A stretch of DNA of 9,237 nt from an uncultured Rhodospirillales bacterium (GTDB lineage Bacteria; Pseudomonadota; Alphaproteobacteria; Acetobacterales; Acetobacteraceae), in the NCBI GenBank assembly GCA_903844785.1, contig CAIMVB010000271.1, forward strand, positions 1-9,237, read 5' to 3'. The notes under the pieces were generated by a model, which ran no database searches, was not told the DNA's origin, and was given only the letters and a program-made list of their open reading frames with translations. Of this stretch, positions 1 to 4,500 are shown in pieces (positions within the stretch are counted from its first letter, which is position 1; each line of letters starts with the position of its first letter). The translations under genes were made by a program, and so were the position numbers.

Positions 1-157
1 CAATGCCGGCCACAATCCGCATAAGGGTGGATTTGCCACAGCCGGAAGGGCCAACAAGGGCGACGAACTCACCTGCGGCCACGTCAAGGGAGACATTATC
101 AAGCGCTCTTACTGCCCCGAAATGACGCGATATGGATTTGATGGAGAGGCCCTGCAC
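1..157 (-). CDS. ABC transporter ATP-binding protein, N-terminal part (runs off window)
   Basis: This is the first 52 residues of an ABC ATPase that would energise a membrane transporter from the cytoplasmic side. The translation contains an [20 protein letters not shown] stretch leading into a complete Walker A motif, GPSGCGKST, followed by LMRIVAGI, so the fold is certain. The best start is GTG at 157, preceded by AGGA with a 9-nt spacer. The same frame stays open further upstream to a TAA but has no better start. The pattern '[34 protein letters not shown]' is typical of the nitrate/sulfonate/taurine importer branch (SsuB/TauB/NrtD-like). Sulfonate uptake would fit the sulfite-dehydrogenase-like enzyme nearby, but the substrate cannot be decided from an N-terminus. 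Walker B and the signature motif lie outside the window. Confidence 0.88.
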   Translation of the reverse strand, partial: MQGLSIKSISRHFGAVRALDNVSLDVAAGEFVALVGPSGCGKSTLMRIVAGI

Positions 158-335
158 GCGGAGAATTCCTGAAAGACCGGAGGCTTTCCCTTGCAGAGGA
201 AGAATGGCGGTGGTGTTTCTGATTTATGATAGTTTTGAGAACGCGAATATGGCGTGGGTGGAGATGGTTCGGAGAAGGCGTAGAAAAATCAGTTATTCAG
301 GCGAAGCTGGGACTATCACTAAATACCTTGGCCTC

Positions 336-623
336 CTACGGCTTCCCGCCCGTGGCGTCGCAGGGCACAGCATGGAATGCGGTCAGGGCGGTTTGCCAAT
401 CAGCCTCGGGCGTTGAGCCTAACGTGCGCAGCGGTTCCAGCGTTAGCTTGCTCCGCCTGTAGTATTCGCCTTGCATGCGTGCCAGCCATCCGGAAAGCCC
501 CTGCGCGGCAAGGGCGTCGCTGGCGGAGGCGATTTCCGCCTCGCTCGGCTCGGCGCGGCCGAGGGAAACGTGCCGGCCATCTTCGCCCAGCACGATCCAT
601 CGAGTTTCAGTTTCTATGCGCAT
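336..623 (-). CDS. conserved hypothetical protein, 95 aa, of accessory cluster
   Basis: A small soluble protein of unknown function. It starts at ATG 623, chosen over an upstream in-frame ATG because GGAG lies 8 nt before it and the product then begins MRIETETRWIVLGEDGRHVS, a well-formed beta-hairpin-like N-terminus. There is no signal peptide or membrane segment. The middle is a helix rich in Ala and Glu (about residues 25-50), followed by EYYRRSKLTLEPLR. The style resembles short hypotheticals that accompany DUF3489 genes in alphaproteobacterial accessory regions (from memory; not searched). It is the last gene of the minus-strand cluster at 2291-336. It lies 127 bp below the DUF3489 gene, separated by a strong hairpin (691-713) and a leader shared with the 118-aa gene. 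Confidence 0.72.
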   Translation of the reverse strand: MRIETETRWIVLGEDGRHVSLGRAEPSEAEIASASDALAAQGLSGWLARMQGEYYRRSKLTLEPLRTLGSTPEADWQTALTAFHAVPCDATGGKP

Positions 624-639
624 CGTCACTCTCCGTCTT

Positions 640-693
640 GCGTGACGGACGCTTTGCGCTGTGTTTCGCGCGAGCCAAGGCAATAAAGCGCCA
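640..693 (-). repeat. shared leader element, copy A (upstream of the 95-aa gene)
   Basis: Read on the minus strand, this 54-bp block carries GCGCTTTATT, then CTTGGCTC, then CACAGCGC, then GTCCGTCACGC, ending 16 nt before the start codon at 623. The same ordered blocks recur at 2019-2074 before another gene of the cluster. At least 38 of about 55 positions match by eye, with the middle 8-9 nt and a few others free. The block could be a shared promoter/operator or a 5'-UTR RNA element. No convincing -35/-10 pair is visible. Confidence 0.6.
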
Positions 694-713
694 GGGATCG
701 TGATGATCCCTGG
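691..713 (-). terminator. strong hairpin between the DUF3489 gene and the 95-aa gene
   Basis: A perfect 9-bp inverted repeat CCAGGGATC / GATCCCTGG with a 5-nt loop. On the minus strand it is followed by CGCTTTATT, only a poor U-tract, so it may be a weak or attenuating terminator of the DUF3489 transcript rather than a classic one. The flanking GCCAAG (674-679) and CTTGGC (715-720) can also pair around it, giving a larger structure or an alternative fold that overlaps leader copy A. Confidence 0.45.
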
Positions 714-750
714 GCTTGGCAATCATTCATGTCGCTGTGGCTGCGCAGCT

Positions 751-1518
751 TCATTCAGCGACGCGATAGACCGTGTAGGATCCCTTGGCGCCCTGCTTTT
801 TCGGGCCGACTTGGCGAATGCGCTCGGCAATCTCCACGTTGATCCCCTCTCGCTTTTTCAGCCCGGCAAAGAACCCGCGCACCGTATGCTGCGCCCATCC
901 GGTGGCCTCGGCGATTTGCGCCACCGTCGCGCCCTCAGGGCGCCGGAGCATCGCCAGCACCACTTCCTGCTTTGTGCCCTCGCGCGGCTTTCGTGGCGCG
1001 CCCGTGGCGCGTGCGCCGCGCCGTGAGAGCACGTTGCGCAGCATGTCCATCGCGCGGGCGATAGGGTCTTTATCCGCGTTGGCCGGTGGTGTTTCTTCCC
1101 AGGCTGCCAGCAAGCGCTCGGCAGCTTCGCGCAGGTTCACGCTGGCCATGTTGGGCGCCTCGGGTGCGGCCTGGGCGGGCTCGGCGGCGGGCTGCTCCTC
1201 AGCCTGCGGTGCGTTGTCTTCCCCGCCCTGCGGCGCCGTGTCGGGCGCCACGCGGCCCTCATTCGGGTCGATGCCAATGGCGCGCAGCCCTTCATCCGTC
1301 ACCTGGGTCAGGATTGGCGTGCCATCCGCATCTTTGCGCCACACCATCGCCAATTGATCGCGCGGCGCGGCCACCTCAATCAGCAGGCGGCTCTTGATCA
1401 GGCTGTTCACCACCGCGCGGCAGGCAGCGACTGGCAAATGCTTCGGCGCAATCGCCAGCAATTGCGGGTGCTGCGCGCCATGGCTCAATACAATCCGCTG
1501 CGTGTCAGAAAGCTTCAT
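751..1518 (-). CDS. DUF3489 domain-containing protein
   Basis: A 255-aa cytoplasmic protein of unknown biochemical role. The C-terminal part (about residues 175-255) is the DUF3489 domain. It starts with a basic RKPREGTKQEVVLAMLRR segment and continues with a winged-helix/HTH-like GATVAQIAEATGWAQHTV (about 196-213) and RGFFAGLKKREG. It ends near GSYTVYRVAE. The N-terminus (1-85) resembles a second small helical domain (LSDTQRIVLSHGAQHP..). The two parts are joined by an Ala/Pro/Glu-rich low-complexity linker (about 90-125). Start ATG 1518 is preceded by GGAG with a 9-nt spacer. Genes of this family are common in alphaproteobacterial plasmids, prophages and integrative elements, often near site-specific recombinases (family knowledge). 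No recombinase is seen here. DNA binding is inferred from the HTH-like segment only. Confidence 0.85.
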   Translation of the reverse strand: MKLSDTQRIVLSHGAQHPQLLAIAPKHLPVAACRAVVNSLIKSRLLIEVAAPRDQLAMVWRKDADGTPILTQVTDEGLRAIGIDPNEGRVAPDTAPQGGEDNAPQAEEQPAAEPAQAAPEAPNMASVNLREAAERLLAAWEETPPANADKDPIARAMDMLRNVLSRRGARATGAPRKPREGTKQEVVLAMLRRPEGATVAQIAEATGWAQHTVRGFFAGLKKREGINVEIAERIRQVGPKKQGAKGSYTVYRVAE

Positions 1519-1568
1519 CGTGTCGGTCTCCGGTTGCGGGCGACGACCATCGGCCCCTACTGCCGGGA

Positions 1569-1616
1569 GCCCCGCGGGCGGACCCTGCGGGGCAGTGCGG
1601 CGCCGCCTTTCGGCGG
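1569..1616 (-). other. two inverted repeats in the leader of the DUF3489 gene
   Basis: The 106-bp gap before the DUF3489 gene contains a perfect 7-bp inverted repeat, GCCCCGC (1569-1575) with GCGGGGC (1587-1593). It also contains a 5-bp stem CCGCC/GGCGG around a four-base loop that reads GAAA on the minus strand (1603-1616). Neither is followed by a T-run, so they look like leader structure rather than an intrinsic terminator of the 118-aa gene. GC content is very high here, so chance pairing is possible. Confidence 0.35.
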
Positions 1617-1624
1617 GCGTCGCT

Positions 1625-1981
1625 TCAATACTGCGCTTCGGCGGCGATGCCCTCGTTGATCACGAAGCCCGGCAGGTAGGGCAGGCCGGCGGGGATGCCC
1701 GTCTCGCGGCTGGTGCGCTGCGTGATGCGCCAGCCCATCCATTCCGCGGTGGTTTTCGCGATGGCATCCGCCAGGCTCGCGCCGTGATGCATCTGGCTAT
1801 TCACCCCATCCGCGAAATGGCGCCCGTAGCGGCTGTCGAGGAAGGCGCGGACCGAGGCGGGATCCGTGCTTGTTGCGTTGTGGATCGCGGTGAAGGCAAT
1901 CGGCCAGGCAGGGGCGGCGTGTTCGCGCATGGTGCCCCAGAAACCCCAGTCTTGGTTTTCGGTGGGAAGGATCGTGCTCAT
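1625..1981 (-). CDS. conserved hypothetical protein, 118 aa, of accessory cluster
   Basis: A soluble protein with no signal peptide or membrane span. Start ATG 1981 was preferred to one 17 codons upstream because GGAG sits 8 nt before it and because the upstream extension overlaps the shared leader block. Notable segments are WPIAFTAIHNATSTDPASVRAFLDSRYGRHFADGV in the middle, followed by a WMGWRITQRTSRETGIPAGL block and PYLPGF (about residues 81-106). This pattern recurs in hypothetical proteins of alphaproteobacterial plasmids and islands, where it accompanies DUF3489 or DUF6900 genes (from memory; function unknown). The aromatic Trp-rich C-terminal half suggests a small globular domain. The gene is 106 bp upstream of the DUF3489 gene and preceded by leader copy B. 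Confidence 0.78.
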   Translation of the reverse strand: MSTILPTENQDWGFWGTMREHAAPAWPIAFTAIHNATSTDPASVRAFLDSRYGRHFADGVNSQMHHGASLADAIAKTTAEWMGWRITQRTSRETGIPAGLPYLPGFVINEGIAAEAQY

Positions 1982-2018
1982 CTGTTTGTCTCCGTCATCG
2001 GCGGGGGAAATCCCCTGC

Positions 2019-2074
2019 GCGTGACAGACCATTCGCGCTGTGATGGGGGCTGAGCCAAGCGAAATAGAGCGTCA
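2019..2074 (-). repeat. shared leader element, copy B (upstream of the 118-aa gene)
   Basis: The second copy of the block at 640-693. On the minus strand it reads TGACGCTCTATT, CTTGGCTC, CACAGCGC, GTCTGTCACGC in the same order. It ends 37 nt before the ATG at 1981, against 16 nt for copy A. The extra spacer includes a GGGGATTTCCCC palindrome (2004-2015). Conservation in front of two different genes points to common control of the cluster. Confidence 0.6.
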
Positions 2075-2150
2075 TTTCATTGCTAAGATCAGCAGAGTTT
2101 GATCATGATGTGAGGGCCAAATGGCAGCACCATTCGGCCCTTGCTTTGCC

Positions 2151-2291
2151 TTATCGGCTGCGCTTTCTGCTGCGCTTGGCAGCTGCTTGGCCCGCTGCGT
2201 AGGCTTCCGCGAGCGAATTGCGGATGGACCAGACCGCGACATCGTGGAAATCAAGCACGTCGCGGTTTCTGGTCTCCAAGAGCCCTGTCAC
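2151..2291 (-). CDS. DUF6900-like small protein, 46 aa (possibly 5'-truncated)
   Basis: A short frame with no ATG. The translation from GTG 2291 contains LETRNRDVLDFHDVAVWSIR followed by NSLAEAYAAGQAAAKRSRKR. The core 'LETR..D.LDFHDVAVW.I...L..AY.AG' matches the DUF6900 pattern of short proteins found on alphaproteobacterial plasmids and islands (recognised from memory). Usual members have about 10-15 more residues in front. Here the frame is closed by TAG at 2307-2309, so the N-terminus is either unusual or lost. The alternative start is TTG four codons later. No clear Shine-Dalgarno is visible before the GTG. It is the first gene of the minus-strand accessory cluster. A decayed copy is a real alternative. 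Confidence 0.55.
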   Translation of the reverse strand: MTGLLETRNRDVLDFHDVAVWSIRNSLAEAYAAGQAAAKRSRKRSR

Positions 2292-2309
2292 GCTGCATGA
2301 ACAGCGCTA

Positions 2310-2501
2310 CTGCACCTTCATTTTTTTACCAATATTCCAGTGCGAAAATAGCTTTCTCGGAAGTACTATGAATTGCGGCGAGTCCAATGCCTCGGCGAGA
2401 ATGAGGATAACACGTGCGAGGGCCAGCGCTACATCTGTCTCGAAGATGGAATCTGGGTCATCCTCGTCTATTGAATACCCACCGTCGCCGCTTTCCCCGC
2501 C
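2310..2501 (-). pseudogene. start-less open frame after the cytochrome gene, possible gene remnant
   Basis: The minus strand is open for 64 codons between TGA 2502-2504 and TAG 2307-2309. It reads a coding-like peptide with DEDDPDSIFETDVALALARV followed by ILILAEALDSPQFIVLPRKL. There is no ATG or GTG, and the only TTG is deep inside, so it cannot be expressed in the ordinary way. It overlaps the last codons of the cytochrome gene in another frame and runs into the frame of the DUF6900-like gene. It may be a remnant cut by the event that placed the accessory cluster here. A chance open frame is equally possible. The rest of the 2292-2467 gap shows nothing else. Confidence 0.25.
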
Positions 2502-2854
2502 TCAAGCGTCGCATCCCGCGCAATCGCTCCGTGATTGAAGAGCATATAGGCAACGATCGCCCATTTCTGCTCATCTGTGAGACGCGTCGGATCGTCAAAG
2601 GGCATCATCATCTGGTTATATTCAAACAGACCAAGCGCGTTACTGAATTTCTGGATTTGTGTCCGCTCGCCCCAGATAGGCGTCTGGAAGCCGGCACCTC
2701 GCCGACCATCATCGCCATGGCATGCGGCGCAGTTTTCGGCGTAGAGGCGCTGACCCTCGACAATTTGGGTTGAGGGCGCGGGCTGCCCGATGGCAGCAGA
2801 AACAAGCAGCGCAAGTCCAGCCAAGGCCGGCAGCGGCAATATCAAGAAACGCAT
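2468..2854 (-). CDS. monohaem c-type cytochrome, likely electron acceptor of the adjacent molybdoenzyme
   Basis: A 128-aa exported class I cytochrome c. A Sec signal peptide spans residues 1-23 (MRFLILPLPALAGLALLVSA, cleavage near AIG/Q). The mature part has LYAENCAACHGDDGRRG with the haem motif CAACH at 42-46. The likely axial methionine is Met84 in MMMPFDDP, followed by LTDEQKWAIVAYMLF, the typical C-terminal helix. The MPFDD...LTDEQ.WAI.AY pattern resembles the cytochrome domain of SoxD and the SorB-type partners of sulfite dehydrogenases. A single haem and short length separate it from dihaem SoxD. It begins 79 bp after the molybdoenzyme stop with no terminator visible between, so the two are probably cotranscribed. 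It would take electrons from the enzyme in the periplasm and pass them to the respiratory chain. Confidence 0.9.
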   Translation of the reverse strand: MRFLILPLPALAGLALLVSAAIGQPAPSTQIVEGQRLYAENCAACHGDDGRRGAGFQTPIWGERTQIQKFSNALGLFEYNQMMMPFDDPTRLTDEQKWAIVAYMLFNHGAIARDATLEAGKAATVGIQ

Positions 2855-2933
2855 GGTTTTGCTTCTTTATGTTCAAGAATCACTGACAAGGGTACTGCGG
2901 GCGATGCACAGAACACCGCCCACAGCCAGGCCT

Positions 2934-4319
2934 TCAGGCCACTTCGACACGGAATTTCGGAATGGCCCAATTCGCCATGCCGAGTGAGTTCATCGGCACG
3001 CTCTCCGGTTGCATGGTACCGGCATTATCCGTGGTGCGGGTTTCGATCACATGCCGCCCTGCTGGCGCATCCCACGGCGTGGAGAAGCGGACCCAAGTGT
3101 ATTTGCCAAGATTTGGCTGCCGGATCTCCGCACGCTGCCAGGCGCCGCCATTGATCCTGACCTCCACCTGCCGCACCCCGTGTTGTGGCGCCCAGGCATA
3201 GCCGGTCAATTCCTGACGCCCGGCCGAAAGCCGCGGTAATTGCCCGCGCTGCAATGGGTAATTCGCCGGCACGGAGGGAGATTTTTCCAGAACCAGCGGA
3301 ATGGTCAGGAAGGATTTCGGTGGCATCCAGGTGACCATCGGGCCCTGAATATCATCCGGACCGACGCCAATGAATTCATCCTCAGTGGCGCTAAATTCCG
3401 GGCGCTGATAGCTCGGGCCGATGAACACCTCGCCGCGCGTATTGAGGCGGCTCCAGATACGCTTGTCGGAGACGCGGATTTCAGTCAGCCATTTGATGGA
3501 AGCCGTGCCACCCCAACCGGGGACCACCATGCGGACCGGCGCGCCATGATCTGGCACCAAAGGATTGCCATTCATCGCAAAGCACACGCCCATATCATGT
3601 TGCAGCGCGACCACATCGCTATAGGGCATCGGGCGCCCCATATCATTGCCATCCACACCGGACCAGAAAAGCACGGTGCGCGCGCCCGGCTTTATGCCAA
3701 CGCGCGCAAAGATTTCGCTCATGGGCACATATTGCCACTCGGCTTGGCCAATCGCGCCTAGCACCCAATTGCCGCCTGCAACCTGCTGGCCAGTCAGCCC
3801 ATCCTGTTCCCAAAACAGGGTGCGGCCATTGCCGTGGCATTCCATTGTCGCAATGATCGTGCGGCTGCGCATGCCGATCAGGTCATTGTAGCTGAGCTCC
3901 ACCGGACGTTCCACGGAAGCGCCATGGATGCGGAGTTTCCAATTCTCGCGCAACAAAACCGGACGGGCTTCCACAGTCGGCGTCGGGTAGTGGTTGCGGA
4001 CGTAGAATTCCTCGATCGGCGTCATGAAAGTCTTGAAGTCCCAGAAATTTCCGGAACGCACCGTGGCGCCGATATTCAGCACCCGGCTATCATCCTTGAG
4101 GATGGCACGGCGCGCTGGCGCGGCTGGGGCCGCAGGTGCTGCGGGCGCGGTTTGGGCCGAAGCGGGTGTTGTGCTTGGCAGGGTCATGGCGGCCGCACCG
4201 AAGGCGGCAGCAGAGACGAAAAGTGACCGCCGCTGCGTATTGGTTCCGTGGCGTAGCACTTCGGTCGCGATAGAATCCGCTTCGGCGCGCTGCCGGGCTT
4301 CGCGCTTGACATCAGACAT
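2934..4319 (-). CDS. sulfite-oxidase-family molybdopterin oxidoreductase (sulfite dehydrogenase-like)
   Basis: A 461-aa periplasmic enzyme predicted to oxidise sulfite or a similar substrate. Start ATG 4319 is chosen for the GGGAGA ribosome site before it; the frame runs further upstream only through the promoter region. Tat signal: TQRRSLFVSAAAFGAAAM (28-45, twin Arg 30-31), then an Ala/Pro linker (58-69). The Mo-cofactor domain (about 100-335) includes TPIEEFYVRNHYPTP and METECHGN-type MECHGNGR with the presumed Mo-ligand Cys161, then NGNPLVPDHGAPVRMVVPGW (250-269). The C-terminal dimerisation domain (about 340-461) has YAWAPQHGVRQVEVRINGGAW. Length and two-domain order fit SorA/SoxC-type enzymes; there is no haem domain. 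The cytochrome gene follows at once, as in sorAB. Substrate is inferred: other oxyanions or organosulfur compounds are possible. Confidence 0.9.
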   Translation of the reverse strand: MSDVKREARQRAEADSIATEVLRHGTNTQRRSLFVSAAAFGAAAMTLPSTTPASAQTAPAAPAAPAAPARRAILKDDSRVLNIGATVRSGNFWDFKTFMTPIEEFYVRNHYPTPTVEARPVLLRENWKLRIHGASVERPVELSYNDLIGMRSRTIIATMECHGNGRTLFWEQDGLTGQQVAGGNWVLGAIGQAEWQYVPMSEIFARVGIKPGARTVLFWSGVDGNDMGRPMPYSDVVALQHDMGVCFAMNGNPLVPDHGAPVRMVVPGWGGTASIKWLTEIRVSDKRIWSRLNTRGEVFIGPSYQRPEFSATEDEFIGVGPDDIQGPMVTWMPPKSFLTIPLVLEKSPSVPANYPLQRGQLPRLSAGRQELTGYAWAPQHGVRQVEVRINGGAWQRAEIRQPNLGKYTWVRFSTPWDAPAGRHVIETRTTDNAGTMQPESVPMNSLGMANWAIPKFRVEVA

Positions 4320-4340
4320 TGTGTTATTCTCCCTCTTGCA

Positions 4341-4354
4341 GCCGGACTTCCGGC
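4341..4354 (-). promoter_or_regulatory. 14-bp palindrome in the leader of the molybdoenzyme gene
   Basis: GCCGGACTTCCGGC is a 6+2+6 perfect inverted repeat lying between the predicted transcription start (near 4361) and the ribosome site. Its core CCGGA/TCCGG resembles half-sites of the upstream GTCCGG...CGGAC palindromes. It may be a third, weaker regulator site or a small mRNA hairpin near the start codon. Confidence 0.3.
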
Positions 4355-4372
4355 GTTGCTGGGAGATGTTAA

Positions 4373-4387
4373 GCAATGTCGGTGCCA
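4373..4387 (-). promoter_or_regulatory. sigma54 (-24/-12) promoter of the molybdoenzyme gene
   Basis: On the minus strand the sequence is TGGCAC-CGACA-TTGC. This keeps the invariant GG and GC dinucleotides of the RpoN consensus TGGCACG-N4-TTGC at exact spacing, with only the G after TGGCAC changed to C. It is followed by T. The predicted transcription start is about 4361, giving a leader of roughly 42 nt before ATG 4319. The gene immediately upstream encodes a sigma54 activator, which strongly supports the call. Confidence 0.82.
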
Positions 4388-4449
4388 CGCTGCGCCGCAG
4401 GGCACGACGCGCCAAGGCATTGTTCTTCAAGAAAGGCCTGGTGTTGCTG

Positions 4450-4465
4450 GTCCGGAATTTCGGAC
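4450..4465 (-). promoter_or_regulatory. proximal 16-bp palindrome, probable activator-binding site
   Basis: GTCCGGAATTTCGGAC pairs at 7 of 8 positions of its dyad. Its centre is about 96 bp upstream of the predicted sigma54 start. It matches the distal palindrome at 4481-4496 in 14 of 16 bases and has no T-run, so it is a binding site rather than a terminator. The likely ligand is the adjacent NtrC-type regulator. Confidence 0.7.
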
Positions 4466-4480
4466 TCTGCCCCCACAACC

Positions 4481-4496
4481 GTCCGATATTTCGGAC
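4481..4496 (-). promoter_or_regulatory. distal 16-bp palindrome, probable activator-binding site
   Basis: GTCCGATATTTCGGAC has perfect 6-bp arms (GTCCGA/TCGGAC) around TATT. It ends 4 bp from the regulator stop codon. Its centre is 31 bp from the proximal site, close to three helical turns, so two dimers would sit on the same face of DNA, as at NtrC-family enhancers. Confidence 0.7.
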
Positions 4497-4500
4497 TGGA

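Noticed and set aside
2218..2538. A 106-codon plus-strand open frame across the gap after the cytochrome gene.
   Set aside because: It overlaps the antisense strand of two minus-strand coding signals, is Ser-rich in a shadow-like way, and has no ribosome site.
2950..2961. CGGAATTTCGGA inside the end of the molybdoenzyme gene matches the core of the regulator palindrome.
   Set aside because: It lacks the GTC/GAC outer arms, encodes part of the protein C-terminus, and has no promoter nearby, so it is probably coincidence.
4450..4496. The two palindromes as a terminator of the regulator gene.
   Set aside because: Neither is followed by a T-run, they share sequence with each other, and their spacing and distance from a sigma54 promoter fit activator sites better.
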